Shown: positions 16,813 through 24,855, numbered from the stretch's first letter. The stretch is 35,881 bases of DNA from Leptospira biflexa (GCA_020721875.1 DYLX01000017.1:6557-42437); one strand, 5' to 3'. Translations and numbers: made by a program. The notes: generated from the letters alone by a model not told the origin.

Positions 16813-18822
16813 TCAGCGTCCCGTGAACTTTTCCAGCACCATGCGCGCGAATGTGTCTGAAGTAAAGCCGAGATGCTCAGCAACCTTGTCGCCGGGGCCG
16901 GATTCGCCGAATCGCTCGATGCTCATGATGTTCTCGGGCGGTGCGATGCGCTCCCAGCCCTGGGCCACGCCAGCCTCGGCGACAAACACGAGGGAGCCAG
17001 GTGCGAGAATCGCATCGCGCACCGGCTCGGGAGCGGCATAGAGCGCCTGCCGATCGGGGACGGAAACGACGCGAATCGCGGTCTCCGGACGTGCGGCGAG
17101 CACCTTATCCGCGGCAGCGAGCGCCAATGATACTTCGGAGCCGCTGGCTACGAGCGTAACATCGGGGGCGCGATTCGGATTGCGCACCACATAGGCGCCG
17201 AGCGCCATGGTATAGGGCCAATCAGGATCAGCCTTCTCGAGCACCGGAAGATTCTGGCGCGTTAGTACAAGGGCTGTTGGACCATCGAGCCGTTCCATCG
17301 CGATGCGCCAGGCAACCGCGGTCTCCTCGGCGTCAGCCGGGCGGAGCACCTTGAGATTTGGAATCGCGCGGAGTGCGGCGAGCGCTTCAATCGGCTGATG
17401 GGTTGGCCCATCCTCACCGATAAAGATCGAATCGTGGGTGAGAATGTAGATCACGGGCGCTCCCATAAGCGCCGAGAGCCGCAACGCGGGCCGCAGATAG
17501 TCAGCAAAAACGAGGAAGGTCGCGACGAAAGGTCTAAGCCCTCCGTAGAGCGCGATGCCGTTGCCGATCGCGGCCATGCCATGTTCGCGCACGCCGAAGT
17601 GGATATAGCGGCCGGCTGGATTATCCTTGGTGAATACAAGCGGACTACCATCTGCGTTCGGCGGGAGCTGCGTGACATTGGGGCTCGTGAGGTCGGCGGA
17701 ACCACCGATAAAATTGGGCCAGGCTGCCGCGATCGCCCCAAGGCACTTGCCGGACGCAGTGCGGGTGGCAACCTTGTCGCCGAGCTTGAAGGCAGGGAGG
17801 TCGAGTGGACTCATAGCGCCGCCGCTCAACCACACTTCGAGCTCACGCGCGAGTTCTGGATTTGCCTTCTTCCATGCATTGAAGCGCGCCTGCCAAGCGG
17901 CGTACACGCCTTCGAGCTCGCGGCGGCGCGACTCAAAGTAGGCGTAGGCCTCGGGTGCGACCCAGAAAGGTTTGTCGAGGGGAATGCCGAGAGCTTCCTT
18001 GGCCTTGCGCGCCTCCTCTTCGCCGAGCGGGGCACCATGCACACCGCTTGTGCCCTGCTTGGTGGGCGCGCCCTTGCCGATCACGCTCTCGAGCATCACG
18101 AGGGTGGGGCGGTTTTTGTCGGCTTTCGCCTCGGCGGTGAGGGATGCGAGCTGACCGAAATCGTACATCGAACCGCGGAGTACCTGCCAGCCGTAGGCCT
18201 CAAAGCGCTTCCCGACATCCTCGGTGAACGCCAGGTTGGTCGAGCCATCGATACTGATGTGGTTCGAATCGTAGTAAACGATAAGATTGCCGAGTCCGAG
18301 CGTGCCCGCCAGTGAGCAGGCCTCGCTTGCGACGCCCTCCATAAGGCAGCCGTCGCCCGCGATCACGTAGATCGAGTGGTCGATAATCTCCTGGCCGGGC
18401 TTGTTGAAGTGTGAAGCCATCTTGCGCTCGGCGATTGCCATGCCGACCGCCGTCGCGATGCCCTGGCCGAGGGGGCCGGTGGTCGTCTCGACACCGGGGG
18501 TAAGGCCGTATTCGGGGTGCCCCGGGCACTTCGAACCCACCTGACGGAAGGCTTTTATATCGTCGAGCGACAGGTCGAAGCCTGCCATATGGAGCAACGA
18601 ATAAATGAACATTGAGCCATGGCCGGCGGAAAGGACAAAGCGGTCGCGGTTGATCCATTTCGGATCGCGAGGGTTGTAGGTGAGCTCGACGCCGTAGAGA
18701 TAAGCGCCGAGTTCAGCGGCGCCCATCGGCATGCCGGGGTGGCCGGAATTGGCCTTCTGGATCGCGTCGATCGTGAGACTGCGTACAGAGAGCGCGATGG
18801 ACTGCAGAGCGGAGATATTCAT
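16813..18822 (-). CDS. tkt: Transketolase
   Basis: A 669-residue thiamine-diphosphate enzyme that moves two-carbon units between pentose- and glycolysis-phosphates. In order: SGHPGMPMGAAEL near the N-terminus, GPLGQGIATAVGMA, the ThDP/metal motif GDGCLMEGVASEA with DSNHISIDG, GKGAPTKQGTSGVHGAPL, the pyrimidine-domain motif GEDGPTHQPIE, and a C-terminal domain with VASGSEVSLAL. This is a full-length, single-chain transketolase. The ATG at 18822 is preferred over a GTG two codons earlier because AAGGAG lies 7 nt before it. It has its own promoter downstream of uvrC and a terminator after the stop, so it is probably a single-gene unit. Confidence 0.97.
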   Translation of the reverse strand: MNISALQSIALSVRSLTIDAIQKANSGHPGMPMGAAELGAYLYGVELTYNPRDPKWINRDRFVLSAGHGSMFIYSLLHMAGFDLSLDDIKAFRQVGSKCPGHPEYGLTPGVETTTGPLGQGIATAVGMAIAERKMASHFNKPGQEIIDHSIYVIAGDGCLMEGVASEACSLAGTLGLGNLIVYYDSNHISIDGSTNLAFTEDVGKRFEAYGWQVLRGSMYDFGQLASLTAEAKADKNRPTLVMLESVIGKGAPTKQGTSGVHGAPLGEEEARKAKEALGIPLDKPFWVAPEAYAYFESRRRELEGVYAAWQARFNAWKKANPELARELEVWLSGGAMSPLDLPAFKLGDKVATRTASGKCLGAIAAAWPNFIGGSADLTSPNVTQLPPNADGSPLVFTKDNPAGRYIHFGVREHGMAAIGNGIALYGGLRPFVATFLVFADYLRPALRLSALMGAPVIYILTHDSIFIGEDGPTHQPIEALAALRAIPNLKVLRPADAEETAVAWRIAMERLDGPTALVLTRQNLPVLEKADPDWPYTMALGAYVVRNPNRAPDVTLVASGSEVSLALAAADKVLAARPETAIRVVSVPDRQALYAAPEPVRDAILAPGSLVFVAEAGVAQGWERIAPPENIMSIERFGESGPGDKVAEHLGFTSDTFARMVLEKFTGR

Positions 18823-18864
18823 GAACACACTCCTTGTGAATGATGTAATGTATTTATTTTTGTA

Positions 18865-18893
18865 ATAATATGCGAAACAGCTTTCGAGTGCAA
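18865..18893 (-). promoter_or_regulatory. Promoter of transketolase gene
   Basis: Minus-strand TTGCAC (18893-18888) and TATTAT (18870-18865) are separated by 17 nt. The start site would be about 36 nt before the ATG, leaving room for the AAGGAG site. Confidence 0.55.
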
Positions 18894-18977
18894 CGGCATA
18901 GAAGTGCGGAAGTGCACGGTGGCGGCCGGCACCAGCGAGACGGCAGAACGGTACTCGGGCAGCTGTGCTTTATTAAA

Positions 18978-19049
18978 GCGCCCGGCTTTTCTGAGGCGCC
19001 TGTCATTTTTGAGGCGCCCGGCTTTTCTGAGGCGCCTGTCATTTCTGAA
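18978..19049. repeat. Intergenic tandem repeat, 18-bp unit arranged as 2 x 36 bp
   Basis: Four consecutive 18-bp units alternate between two variants, gcgcccggcttttctgag and gcgcctgtcatttttgag. The second 36-bp block repeats the first almost exactly, and a decayed fifth unit follows to about 19067. The block fills much of the 240-bp gap between uvrC and tkt. Open frames cross it on both strands (a Glu-Ala-Pro pattern on plus), but none has a ribosome site or family resemblance. Confidence 0.85.
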
Positions 19050-19062
19050 GCACCCCGTGCCT

Positions 19063-20922
19063 TTAATCCGGCTGCTCGAACCCCCCATCGGGGTCAGAGC
19101 TCACTGAACGGCGTGCAACCTCGATCACCCCACGCGCCTTCTCTTCGCTGATGTGCGCAACACTCGCGATATAGCCTGGTTCGGCTTGCGCCGCGTCGAG
19201 CGAGCCGAGATTCTTGAGGATCAGTTTGGCGCGTCCGTCCCCAATGCCCGGTGCCGCCTGGAGTACGTGGAAAGTCACATCGCCCATCCTGAGTTTTCGC
19301 GAAAGCCCCGTCGCGAACCGGTGCGTCTCGTCCCGTACCGCCACAACTACCCGTAACCCACCAGAGTCTTTCGGCAGCACCACCGGTTCGCTCCGCCCGG
19401 GCAGCCACAGCTCCTCATTGCGCTTCGCGAGCCCCGCAAGGTCGACATCAAGCCCCAGATCGTCGAGAATCTCCTTTGCCGCCGAAACCTGCCCCGCGCC
19501 ACCATCGACCAGCACAAGATCGGGCAGCTCCGCCTCCTCATTGATGAGCCGCGTGTAGCGCCGGGCGATCGCCTCGCGCATCGCCGCAAAATCGTCGATC
19601 TGCCCCTCAACCGAGCGGATCTTGAAGTAGCGATAGTTTTTTTTATCCGGAATGCCGTTCTTGAAACTGATCAGCGAAGCTACCGTGTGCTTACCGCCGA
19701 GCTGCGCGATGTCGAAGCCCTCGATGCGCATCGGCACCGAGCTGAGCCCGAGTTTTTCCTTGAGCTCGACAAGGGCGACGACATCCCCTTTGGCGCGCCG
19801 CCGTTTTGTCAATTCCTCACGGGCGTTTTGCACCGCCATATTCATCACCGCCCAGTGGCGTTCGCTGTCGGGAACTTTCACGCTCACTTTGGCGCCCGCG
19901 CGGTCAGAGAGGAAGCGGGCGATCTGCGCGGTGTCCTCGGCCTTTCGCACGAAAATCGCGGGCGGCGGTACGCGCTCCCCGTCGTAGTAGCGCGCGAGAA
20001 AACTATCGAGCGCTTCGAGTTCGTCAACGCAGGCCTCGAAGTAGATGTCGCGGTGCTTTAGCACTCCTTCGCGCATCTGAAAAACCACATAGCTCATCTG
20101 GTCGCCGTCGGATTCCCAGGCGATGTAGTCGCGCGCGTCCTGACTGTTAAAGTCGACCACATTCGAACGCCCCATGAAGGTCTCGACCGCCTTGATCGCC
20201 TCGCGCAGCCGCGCGGCTTCCTCGAATCTGAGCTCGGCGGCAGCATGCTTCATCTCGCGCTCAAGATCCTTCACAAGTGATTTGGTTTCGCCGGAGAGAA
20301 GCTTTCGGATCTCGCCCACCCGCTCCATGTAGTCCTCGTGACTAATCTTGCCCGCGCAGGGGCCGGGACAACGCCCGATGTGGTAGTACATGCAGGGACT
20401 GGCGCGTTTTTTCATCTTGACGCAGCGGCGCAGTGGGAACATGCGCTTGATAAGCTCGAGGTAGGTATCGATGATCTCCGCGCTGGGGAATGGGCCAAAG
20501 TACTCGCTCCCGTCGTTGATGATACGCCGCGTGCGGAAGACACGGGGGAACTCCTCGTTTGTAATGCGGATCGAGGGGTAGGTCTTACCGTCCTTGAGGT
20601 TGATATTGTACTTCGGATTGTGTTCTTTAATGAAATTGTTTTCGAGGAGAAGAGCTTCGTACTCGTGTGCGGCGATCACCCACTCGATGTGGTGGATGCG
20701 CGACACGAGGTGGCGGGTCTTGATGTCCTTCTTGCCGGTAAAGTATGAGTTGAGTCTGTTGCGGAGCACCTTCGCCTTGCCGACATAGATGATCTCGCCG
20801 GTTTCGTCGCGCATAAGGTAGACGCCGGGGCTGAGTGGTGCCTCCTTAACGAGCGCCTTGAGACGCGCGCGCCGCTCCGCGTTGCGTTCAATCTGGTTAC
20901 TCTCGCGTTCCATGGTTGCCAT
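19063..20922 (-). CDS. uvrC: Excinuclease ABC subunit C
   Basis: A 619-residue nucleotide-excision-repair nuclease that makes both incisions around a lesion marked by UvrA/UvrB. N-terminal GIY-YIG domain: SPGVYLMRDETGEIIYVGKA with LRNRLNSYF. Then a four-cysteine-type stretch in LRRCVKMKKRASPCMYYHIGRCPGPC, a UVR helix pair (LEREMKHAAAELRFEEAARLRE in outline), the RNase H-like 3'-region with EGFDIAQLGGKHTVAS and LVLVDGGAGQ, and a C-terminal helix-hairpin-helix (APGIGDGRAKLIL). The frame extends to 21138, but that overlaps the divergent NUDIX gene. The ATG at 20922 or 20913 is right; a TATACT box abuts 20922, favouring 20913 if that promoter is used. Confidence 0.95.
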   Translation of the reverse strand: MATMERESNQIERNAERRARLKALVKEAPLSPGVYLMRDETGEIIYVGKAKVLRNRLNSYFTGKKDIKTRHLVSRIHHIEWVIAAHEYEALLLENNFIKEHNPKYNINLKDGKTYPSIRITNEEFPRVFRTRRIINDGSEYFGPFPSAEIIDTYLELIKRMFPLRRCVKMKKRASPCMYYHIGRCPGPCAGKISHEDYMERVGEIRKLLSGETKSLVKDLEREMKHAAAELRFEEAARLREAIKAVETFMGRSNVVDFNSQDARDYIAWESDGDQMSYVVFQMREGVLKHRDIYFEACVDELEALDSFLARYYDGERVPPPAIFVRKAEDTAQIARFLSDRAGAKVSVKVPDSERHWAVMNMAVQNAREELTKRRRAKGDVVALVELKEKLGLSSVPMRIEGFDIAQLGGKHTVASLISFKNGIPDKKNYRYFKIRSVEGQIDDFAAMREAIARRYTRLINEEAELPDLVLVDGGAGQVSAAKEILDDLGLDVDLAGLAKRNEELWLPGRSEPVVLPKDSGGLRVVVAVRDETHRFATGLSRKLRMGDVTFHVLQAAPGIGDGRAKLILKNLGSLDAAQAEPGYIASVAHISEEKARGVIEVARRSVSSDPDGGFEQPD

Positions 20923-20943
20923 AGTATATAATAAAGATACGGT
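20923..20943. promoter_or_regulatory. Divergent AT-rich promoter between uvrC and the NUDIX gene
   Basis: The 27-bp gap holds TATACT/TATTAT facing uvrC and TATAAT (20927-20932) facing the NUDIX gene. TACGGT (20938-20943) also ends 6 nt before the NUDIX ATG. There is no space for a normal leader in either direction. Confidence 0.45.
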
Positions 20944-20949
20944 ACTTCT

Positions 20950-21684
20950 ATGAGTAAAACAAAACGCGGCGCGACTAAAAGTGCGCCTAAAGCGGCGGAA
21001 GACGGTTCCAGTGGGCTCGATCCGGCATTCATCGAAGAAGAGTCCAGCGCTGACGACTACCTTCGCGCGCTCGGCGAGAAAACCGCAAACGCCCTGGGAC
21101 GGCTCGGCGGGATAGGGGCGGCGGCTTCGGCCTTTCACTTCTGCCCCTCCTGCGGAAGCCCCAAACTGTACTCAGTCCGCAGCCGTATGTGGAAGTGCCC
21201 GACCTGCGGCTTCGAATACTTTCACAATGTCGCGACGGCGGCGGGCATCATCATCGAGTCAAAAAACAACATCCTCATGGTGCGGCGACACAAAGAGCCG
21301 ATGAAGGGTAGCTTCGCCCTCCCCGGCGGCTTCGTGGAGCCGGGCGAGCGCGCGGAAGACGCAGCCCTCCGTGAGTGCTATGAGGAGATCGGCTGGTCGC
21401 CGGCGCACATCAATTTCCTCGCAAGCTTCCCGAATGTCTACCAGTACCAAGGCATACCTTACGCGACCTGCGACATCTACTTCTACTCGCGCGGCAACAT
21501 CGTCGACCTCGAAGATTTCACCCTCGACCCCGAGGAGAGCGACAGTCTGCAATTCATGCACGTCGAGTCCATACCCTGGGCGGAGATCGCTTTCGAACCG
21601 ACCGTACGCGCGCTGCGCTATTTCCTGCTGAATCAGAGCATTGGGGTGCCGCCGCGCATGCCTGAGTACGACGCGATAGAATGA
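20950..21684 (+). CDS. NUDIX hydrolase with zinc ribbon
   Basis: A 244-residue cytosolic pyrophosphohydrolase. A charged ~60-residue N-terminal leader precedes a zinc ribbon with C65, C68, C83 and C86 (FCPSCGS and KCPTCGF). The NUDIX domain follows, with a full Nudix box beginning LPGGFVEPGE (125-134) and ending in the metal-binding RECYEEIG (141-148). The ribbon-plus-Nudix layout recalls NADH pyrophosphatase (NudC), but the NudC signature after the box was not recognised, so nucleotide sugars or other dinucleotides are also possible. The ATG at 20950 has no Shine-Dalgarno. ribA follows 84 bp downstream behind a stem-loop. Confidence 0.85.
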   Translation: MSKTKRGATKSAPKAAEDGSSGLDPAFIEEESSADDYLRALGEKTANALGRLGGIGAAASAFHFCPSCGSPKLYSVRSRMWKCPTCGFEYFHNVATAAGIIIESKNNILMVRRHKEPMKGSFALPGGFVEPGERAEDAALRECYEEIGWSPAHINFLASFPNVYQYQGIPYATCDIYFYSRGNIVDLEDFTLDPEESDSLQFMHVESIPWAEIAFEPTVRALRYFLLNQSIGVPPRMPEYDAIE

Positions 21685-21708
21685 TGTGTGCCCTCGCCGT
21701 GGGCGCCC

Positions 21709-21736
21709 CGCTGGCGCTGCGTTCGCCGCGCCAGCG
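21709..21736 (+). terminator. Strong stem-loop between the NUDIX gene and ribA
   Basis: A perfect 9-bp stem (cgctggcgc and gcgccagcg) with a 10-nt loop, followed 14 nt later by TCTTTTT. It could be a terminator or attenuator ahead of ribA. It is not an FMN riboswitch: the element is far too short and lacks the conserved core. Confidence 0.45.
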
Positions 21737-21768
21737 AGTGTACGAGTCTTTTTAAAAAAGGAGTTGCC

Positions 21769-22470
21769 GTGAACATTCCCAGCATCGAGCAAATTATAAA
21801 AGAAGACATTGAATTTCTCCGCCACTGCCCCAATAAAGACCACTGCGAAACCTGCGAAGAGTCAGTCTGTGTCATGATCGCCACGGTCGCCGACTTTCCT
21901 ACCGCCTACGGACACTTTACCATCGTGGGATTCGTGAACAACAAAGACGCCAAGGACCACATCATGATCATCAAGGGCGACCTCGGCGACGGCGAGAACG
22001 TGCTCCTGCGCGTGCACTCCGCCTGCCTCACCGGCGACGCCCTCGGAAGCCTCCGCTGCGACTGCGGACCCCAGCTCCACCACGCCCTCGAACTGATCGA
22101 AAAAGAGGGGCGCGGCATCGTCCTCTACCACCAGGCCGAGGGTCGCGGAATCGGGCTCGTCAACAAACTGCGCGCCTACGCTCTTCAGGACGCCGGTTAC
22201 GATACCTACGATGCCAATGTCATGCTCGGCTTCCCGCCCGACGCCCGAGACTACGAAATTCCCGCCGAAATGCTCAAGAAAGTTGGCGTCAAAAGCGTGC
22301 GCCTTCTCACCAACAACCCCGAAAAAGTCGCAGAACTCGAACAATACGGCATTGTCGTCACCGAACGCGTACCGCACGAACTACCGCCTCACATGCACAA
22401 CCACGCCTACCTTACCACGAAAAAGGAACGCTTCGGCCACATGCTCGAGCTCGACCATACCCGCGAATAA
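21769..22470 (+). CDS. ribA: GTP cyclohydrolase II
   Basis: A 233-residue enzyme opening riboflavin synthesis: GTP to 2,5-diamino-6-ribosylaminopyrimidinone phosphate, formate and pyrophosphate. Zinc ligands C86, C97 and C99 sit in CLTGDALGSLRCDCGPQL; AEGRGIGLVNKLRAYALQ, DARDY with the catalytic arginine, and LLTNNPEKV follow. The family's usual VHSEC is VHSAC here. It is a stand-alone RibA with no RibB half. The first 40 residues add C20, C26, C29 and C34, a possible extra metal site not usual for RibA. The GTG at 21769 has AAGGAG 5 nt upstream and is preferred over earlier in-frame starts. No other riboflavin gene is nearby. Confidence 0.93.
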   Translation: MNIPSIEQIIKEDIEFLRHCPNKDHCETCEESVCVMIATVADFPTAYGHFTIVGFVNNKDAKDHIMIIKGDLGDGENVLLRVHSACLTGDALGSLRCDCGPQLHHALELIEKEGRGIVLYHQAEGRGIGLVNKLRAYALQDAGYDTYDANVMLGFPPDARDYEIPAEMLKKVGVKSVRLLTNNPEKVAELEQYGIVVTERVPHELPPHMHNHAYLTTKKERFGHMLELDHTRE

Positions 22471-22487
22471 AACCTACCCGCGCTGCG

Positions 22488-22511
22488 CCGCGCGCCATGA
22501 CCTTCGCGCGG
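22488..22511. terminator. Possible bidirectional terminator between ribA and the oxidoreductase gene
   Basis: A 7-bp stem (ccgcgcg and cgcgcgg) with a 10-nt loop lies between convergent genes. There is no clear T run on either side. Confidence 0.3.
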
Positions 22512-22563
22512 GGCTGCCCTTTACTTCGATACGTCCGCCTCGACCGGCGCCTCACCCTCAAGC

Positions 22564-23550
22564 TCAAACCTTCTCCCAGAACCCCGACTTTTCCGATTTA
22601 AAGAGCGCGTCGATCGCCCGCATATTACCGATTGCGTCCGATGGCGGCGTAGGCACAGGCGTACCCTCGAGAACACTCTTCGAAAACGCGTCGAACATTA
22701 AGCGGTACTGACCGGCGGGCCCAAGCCTTAGCGTCCTCGGCCCGATGCTCGTCACCACGCGCATCTCAGCCGGCACATCGCTGTACATATTGAAAGGAAT
22801 GCTGATAGAAATCGATCCTGCGCTTCCAATCACCTCGACCTGCTGCGCGGGGAATGCCTGGGTACCAACCGTAAAAAGCGCGCGCGCGTCGCCGAAATCA
22901 AGCATCCCCGACGAGAGAACATCGGTGCCGAAACTCGCGTCGCGCTCGGTGAGCGAGATGGCGCGCTCCGGCTCCTTGCCGACAATGAATCGCGCGCTCG
23001 AGCACGCATAGCAACCGATATCATAGATCGCACCGCCCCCGGCCTCAAGAATATTGCGGATATTGCGAGGATCGCGATTGTTGAAAGTGAACAGCGTTTG
23101 CACGAACAGAACCTTGCCGATCTCCCCGGACAGCACAATCTCCTTTGTGCGCACCCACTGTGGATGGAAGCGGTACATGAAAGCCTCCATCACCTTGACC
23201 CCTTTGGCCTCGGCGTAGCGCGTCGCATCGACAGCCTGCGTCGCGTCCATCGCGAAAGGCTTCTCGCAGAGCACATGCTTGCCCGCGTCCGCCGCCTTCT
23301 TAATCCATTCGGCATGCAAATGATTGGGAAGGGGAATGTACACCGCGTCGATATCCGGATCGGCAAGGAGCGCCTCATACGAACCGTACGATTTCTCGAA
23401 CCCGAACTCACGAGCTGCCTGCGCGGCCTTCTCCGCGTCGCGTGACGCGATCGCCGCAATCTTTGTCAGCTCTGAACCAACGAGCTGCTGATGCACGCGC
23501 AATTTATAATGAGTGGAAACAGATAGAACACCCCAACGAAGAGAATTCAT
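22564..23550 (-). CDS. Gfo/Idh/MocA-family NAD(P)-dependent oxidoreductase
   Basis: A 328-residue two-domain dehydrogenase. The N-terminal Rossmann half runs from LRWGVLSVSTH through AIASRDAEKA, AVYIPLPNHLHAEW and the catalytic-lysine motif CEKPFAMD; the C-terminal GFO_IDH_MocA_C half has EAFMYRFHPQW and GGGAIYDIGCYACSSARF. This pattern is closest to the D-xylose 1-dehydrogenase/dihydrodiol dehydrogenase branch, acting on sugars; the substrate is not certain. The first Rossmann glycine loop reads GVLSVST instead of the common GxGxxG. The ATG at 23550 has GGAGG upstream and is chosen over the frame start at 23583. It is a single-gene unit with its own promoter, convergent with ribA. Confidence 0.88.
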   Translation of the reverse strand: MNSLRWGVLSVSTHYKLRVHQQLVGSELTKIAAIASRDAEKAAQAAREFGFEKSYGSYEALLADPDIDAVYIPLPNHLHAEWIKKAADAGKHVLCEKPFAMDATQAVDATRYAEAKGVKVMEAFMYRFHPQWVRTKEIVLSGEIGKVLFVQTLFTFNNRDPRNIRNILEAGGGAIYDIGCYACSSARFIVGKEPERAISLTERDASFGTDVLSSGMLDFGDARALFTVGTQAFPAQQVEVIGSAGSISISIPFNMYSDVPAEMRVVTSIGPRTLRLGPAGQYRLMFDAFSKSVLEGTPVPTPPSDAIGNMRAIDALFKSEKSGFWEKV

Positions 23551-23566
23551 AATTACCTCCGCTTTT

Positions 23567-23596
23567 AAGATACCGCGCGCCAAGCCCGAGTGTCAG
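23567..23596 (-). promoter_or_regulatory. Promoter of the Gfo/Idh/MocA oxidoreductase gene
   Basis: Minus-strand CTGACA (23596-23591) and TATCTT (23572-23567) are spaced 18 nt apart, upstream of a GGAGG ribosome site and the ATG at 23550. Confidence 0.45.
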
Positions 23597-23599
23597 CCG

Positions 23600-23810
23600 T
23601 CGACAAGATAACGGGATGAATGTTTCGACAGGATTACAAAATAAGACGGGATAAACGGGATAACCCCCTTTTTGGGGGAAACATAGGCTGAAGCGCTAGG
23701 TCTTTTCCCAAAGAGAAAATCCTGTTGATCCAGTAAAATCCTGGTATCCCGTCGAAGTCTTCATCCTGTTGATCTTGTCGAAGTCTTATCTTGTCGATCC
23801 CGTCAGATAC
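23600..23810 (-). repeat. Palindromic composite repeat, copy 1 (inverted orientation)
   Basis: Read on the minus strand this shows the same order as the copies at 24.9 and 26.6 kb: GGATCAACAGGATTTT, CTTTGGGAAAAGACC, a variable centre, TTTCCCCC-A5-GGGGG, and TTATCCCGTTTATCCCGTC. Extra heptamer-like units (atcctgttgatc, cccgtcgaag) extend to about 23810. No gene is present in the 269-bp gap apart from the promoter for the oxidoreductase. Confidence 0.8.
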
Positions 23811-23819
23811 CACCACGAA

Positions 23820-24356
23820 TCATCGCTTCTTTATACCACTCAGCGCCGAGTACGAGAGACTCTTCGTGGGACAGACCGCCACGCACTCGAGGCATTTTGA
23901 GCAGGAGTAGCTCGACGCGGGATCCTGTCGGCCCTTTTTGAAAAGGCTGTAAGTGTTCGGTTCGAGTGTCGAAATGTAGCAGACTTTGTCGCAGGCGCCG
24001 CAATTGGTACAGGAATCCACGTTCCGCCTCACCCTGAAGAGCGAAAGTCGGTTGAGATAACCGGAGATCCACGCGATGGGGCAGCCCAACTTGTGGTATT
24101 GGTACATCTGCCTGAACTTATTGTCGGCGCTCATACCCATTAAGAATTCCATGAAAAGACCAATCGGGCATGCCCAGCGGCAGAACACCTTGCCGAACAC
24201 GATGCCGAGCGCGCTACCAGCGAGTACAACCCACAGCAGGTTGATATTGAGGAGGCTTATTCCCGCATACACCGCGATCGCGACGATAACCTGAATGATC
24301 CTGCGACGCTTCACCACAAAGCGAACAAAAGAAGAGCGTTTCGATGGCATATTCAT
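23820..24356 (-). CDS. NapH-like membrane protein with two 4Fe-4S ferredoxin motifs
   Basis: A 178-residue electron-transfer protein. Hydrophobic segments at about 20-36 and 38-56 are followed by the CxxxCP motif of NapH/NosR-type proteins (FCRWACPIG, C59 and C63) plus C92 in LGCP. Two ferredoxin clusters follow: C116-C119-C122-C126 (CTNCGACDKVC) and C152-C155-C158-C162 (CSKCLECVAVCP). Relatives pass electrons from quinol or ferredoxin to periplasmic or cytosolic enzymes. It is shorter than NapH (about 280 residues), with only two likely membrane helices, and no partner reductase is adjacent, so its role is open. The ATG at 24356 has no Shine-Dalgarno but a TATAAT ends 9 nt before it. Confidence 0.82.
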   Translation of the reverse strand: MNMPSKRSSFVRFVVKRRRIIQVIVAIAVYAGISLLNINLLWVVLAGSALGIVFGKVFCRWACPIGLFMEFLMGMSADNKFRQMYQYHKLGCPIAWISGYLNRLSLFRVRRNVDSCTNCGACDKVCYISTLEPNTYSLFKKGRQDPASSYSCSKCLECVAVCPTKSLSYSALSGIKKR

Positions 24357-24365
24357 AGAGAGATT

Positions 24366-24392
24366 ATTATATTATAAAATTGATATATTCAA
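24366..24392 (-). promoter_or_regulatory. Promoter of the ferredoxin-type gene
   Basis: Minus-strand TTGAAT (24392-24387) and TATAAT (24371-24366) are spaced 15 nt apart in an AT-rich stretch. The predicted start lies within a few bases of the ATG at 24356. Confidence 0.45.
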
Positions 24393-24501
24393 GGCGCACC
24401 AAAACGCACATGGGGACATAGAGCGTACCGCGCTGGCTTAAAATCGTCGCGCAGCGATGAGCACCTCGGTGACCCCGCCCTCTCTTGCGCGTCCTGGTCA
24501 A

Positions 24502-24849
24502 TCAGTAATGATCGCCCTCAGGCGGCACGAGGCAGATGAACTTGAGCGTGCCTTTACCCGTGTTCGCGAATTGATGAAGTGTTCCACCCTCCACAAAAGC
24601 CACCGAACCCGCGCGCAGGGCTTCGCGCTTACCATCGATGGTCAGGCTCCCCTCACCCTCAATCACATAGTTCACATGCCACCACGGGTGCTTGTGCTCC
24701 GGAGAATACCCGCCCGGTTCCACAGTGAAGACACGCATGTAACCATCGCGCCAACCATCGCGCGGTCCCACGGCGATCTGCTTCATCACGCCGAGCACAC
24801 CCTCACCCTTGAATTCGACCGACTCAACATCGCTTAAATTTCGTACCAT
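24502..24849 (-). CDS. Small single-domain cupin protein
   Basis: A 115-residue cupin. Motif 1 is visible as PEHKHPWWHVNYVIEGEG (His residues plus a glutamate in the usual G-x5-H-x-H-x-E region), and motif 2 as GGTLHQFANTG. These probably bind one divalent metal in a beta-barrel. Stand-alone cupins include sugar isomerases, dioxygenases and sensors, and nothing here separates them. The frame opens at 24894, but the ATG at 24849 fits the cupin start and has TATCCT ending exactly 6 nt before it with no Shine-Dalgarno. Same strand as the ferredoxin-type gene 145 bp downstream, which has its own promoter. Confidence 0.78.
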   Translation of the reverse strand: MVRNLSDVESVEFKGEGVLGVMKQIAVGPRDGWRDGYMRVFTVEPGGYSPEHKHPWWHVNYVIEGEGSLTIDGKREALRAGSVAFVEGGTLHQFANTGKGTLKFICLVPPEGDHY

Positions 24850-24855
24850 GGCTGA

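Noticed and set aside
17398..18315. 305-aa open frame on the plus strand
   Set aside because: Antisense to transketolase, which shows every family motif.
18978..19049. CRISPR-like array
   Set aside because: The units are contiguous 18-bp tandem copies with no unique spacers, and there are no cas genes.
18819..19151. Small repeat proteins on either strand of the uvrC-tkt gap
   Set aside because: Frames on both strands are open only because repeat length is a multiple of 3; no ribosome site, and one overlaps the uvrC end.
21685..21768. FMN riboswitch before ribA
   Set aside because: Only 84 bp, without the conserved multi-helix core; a simple hairpin instead.
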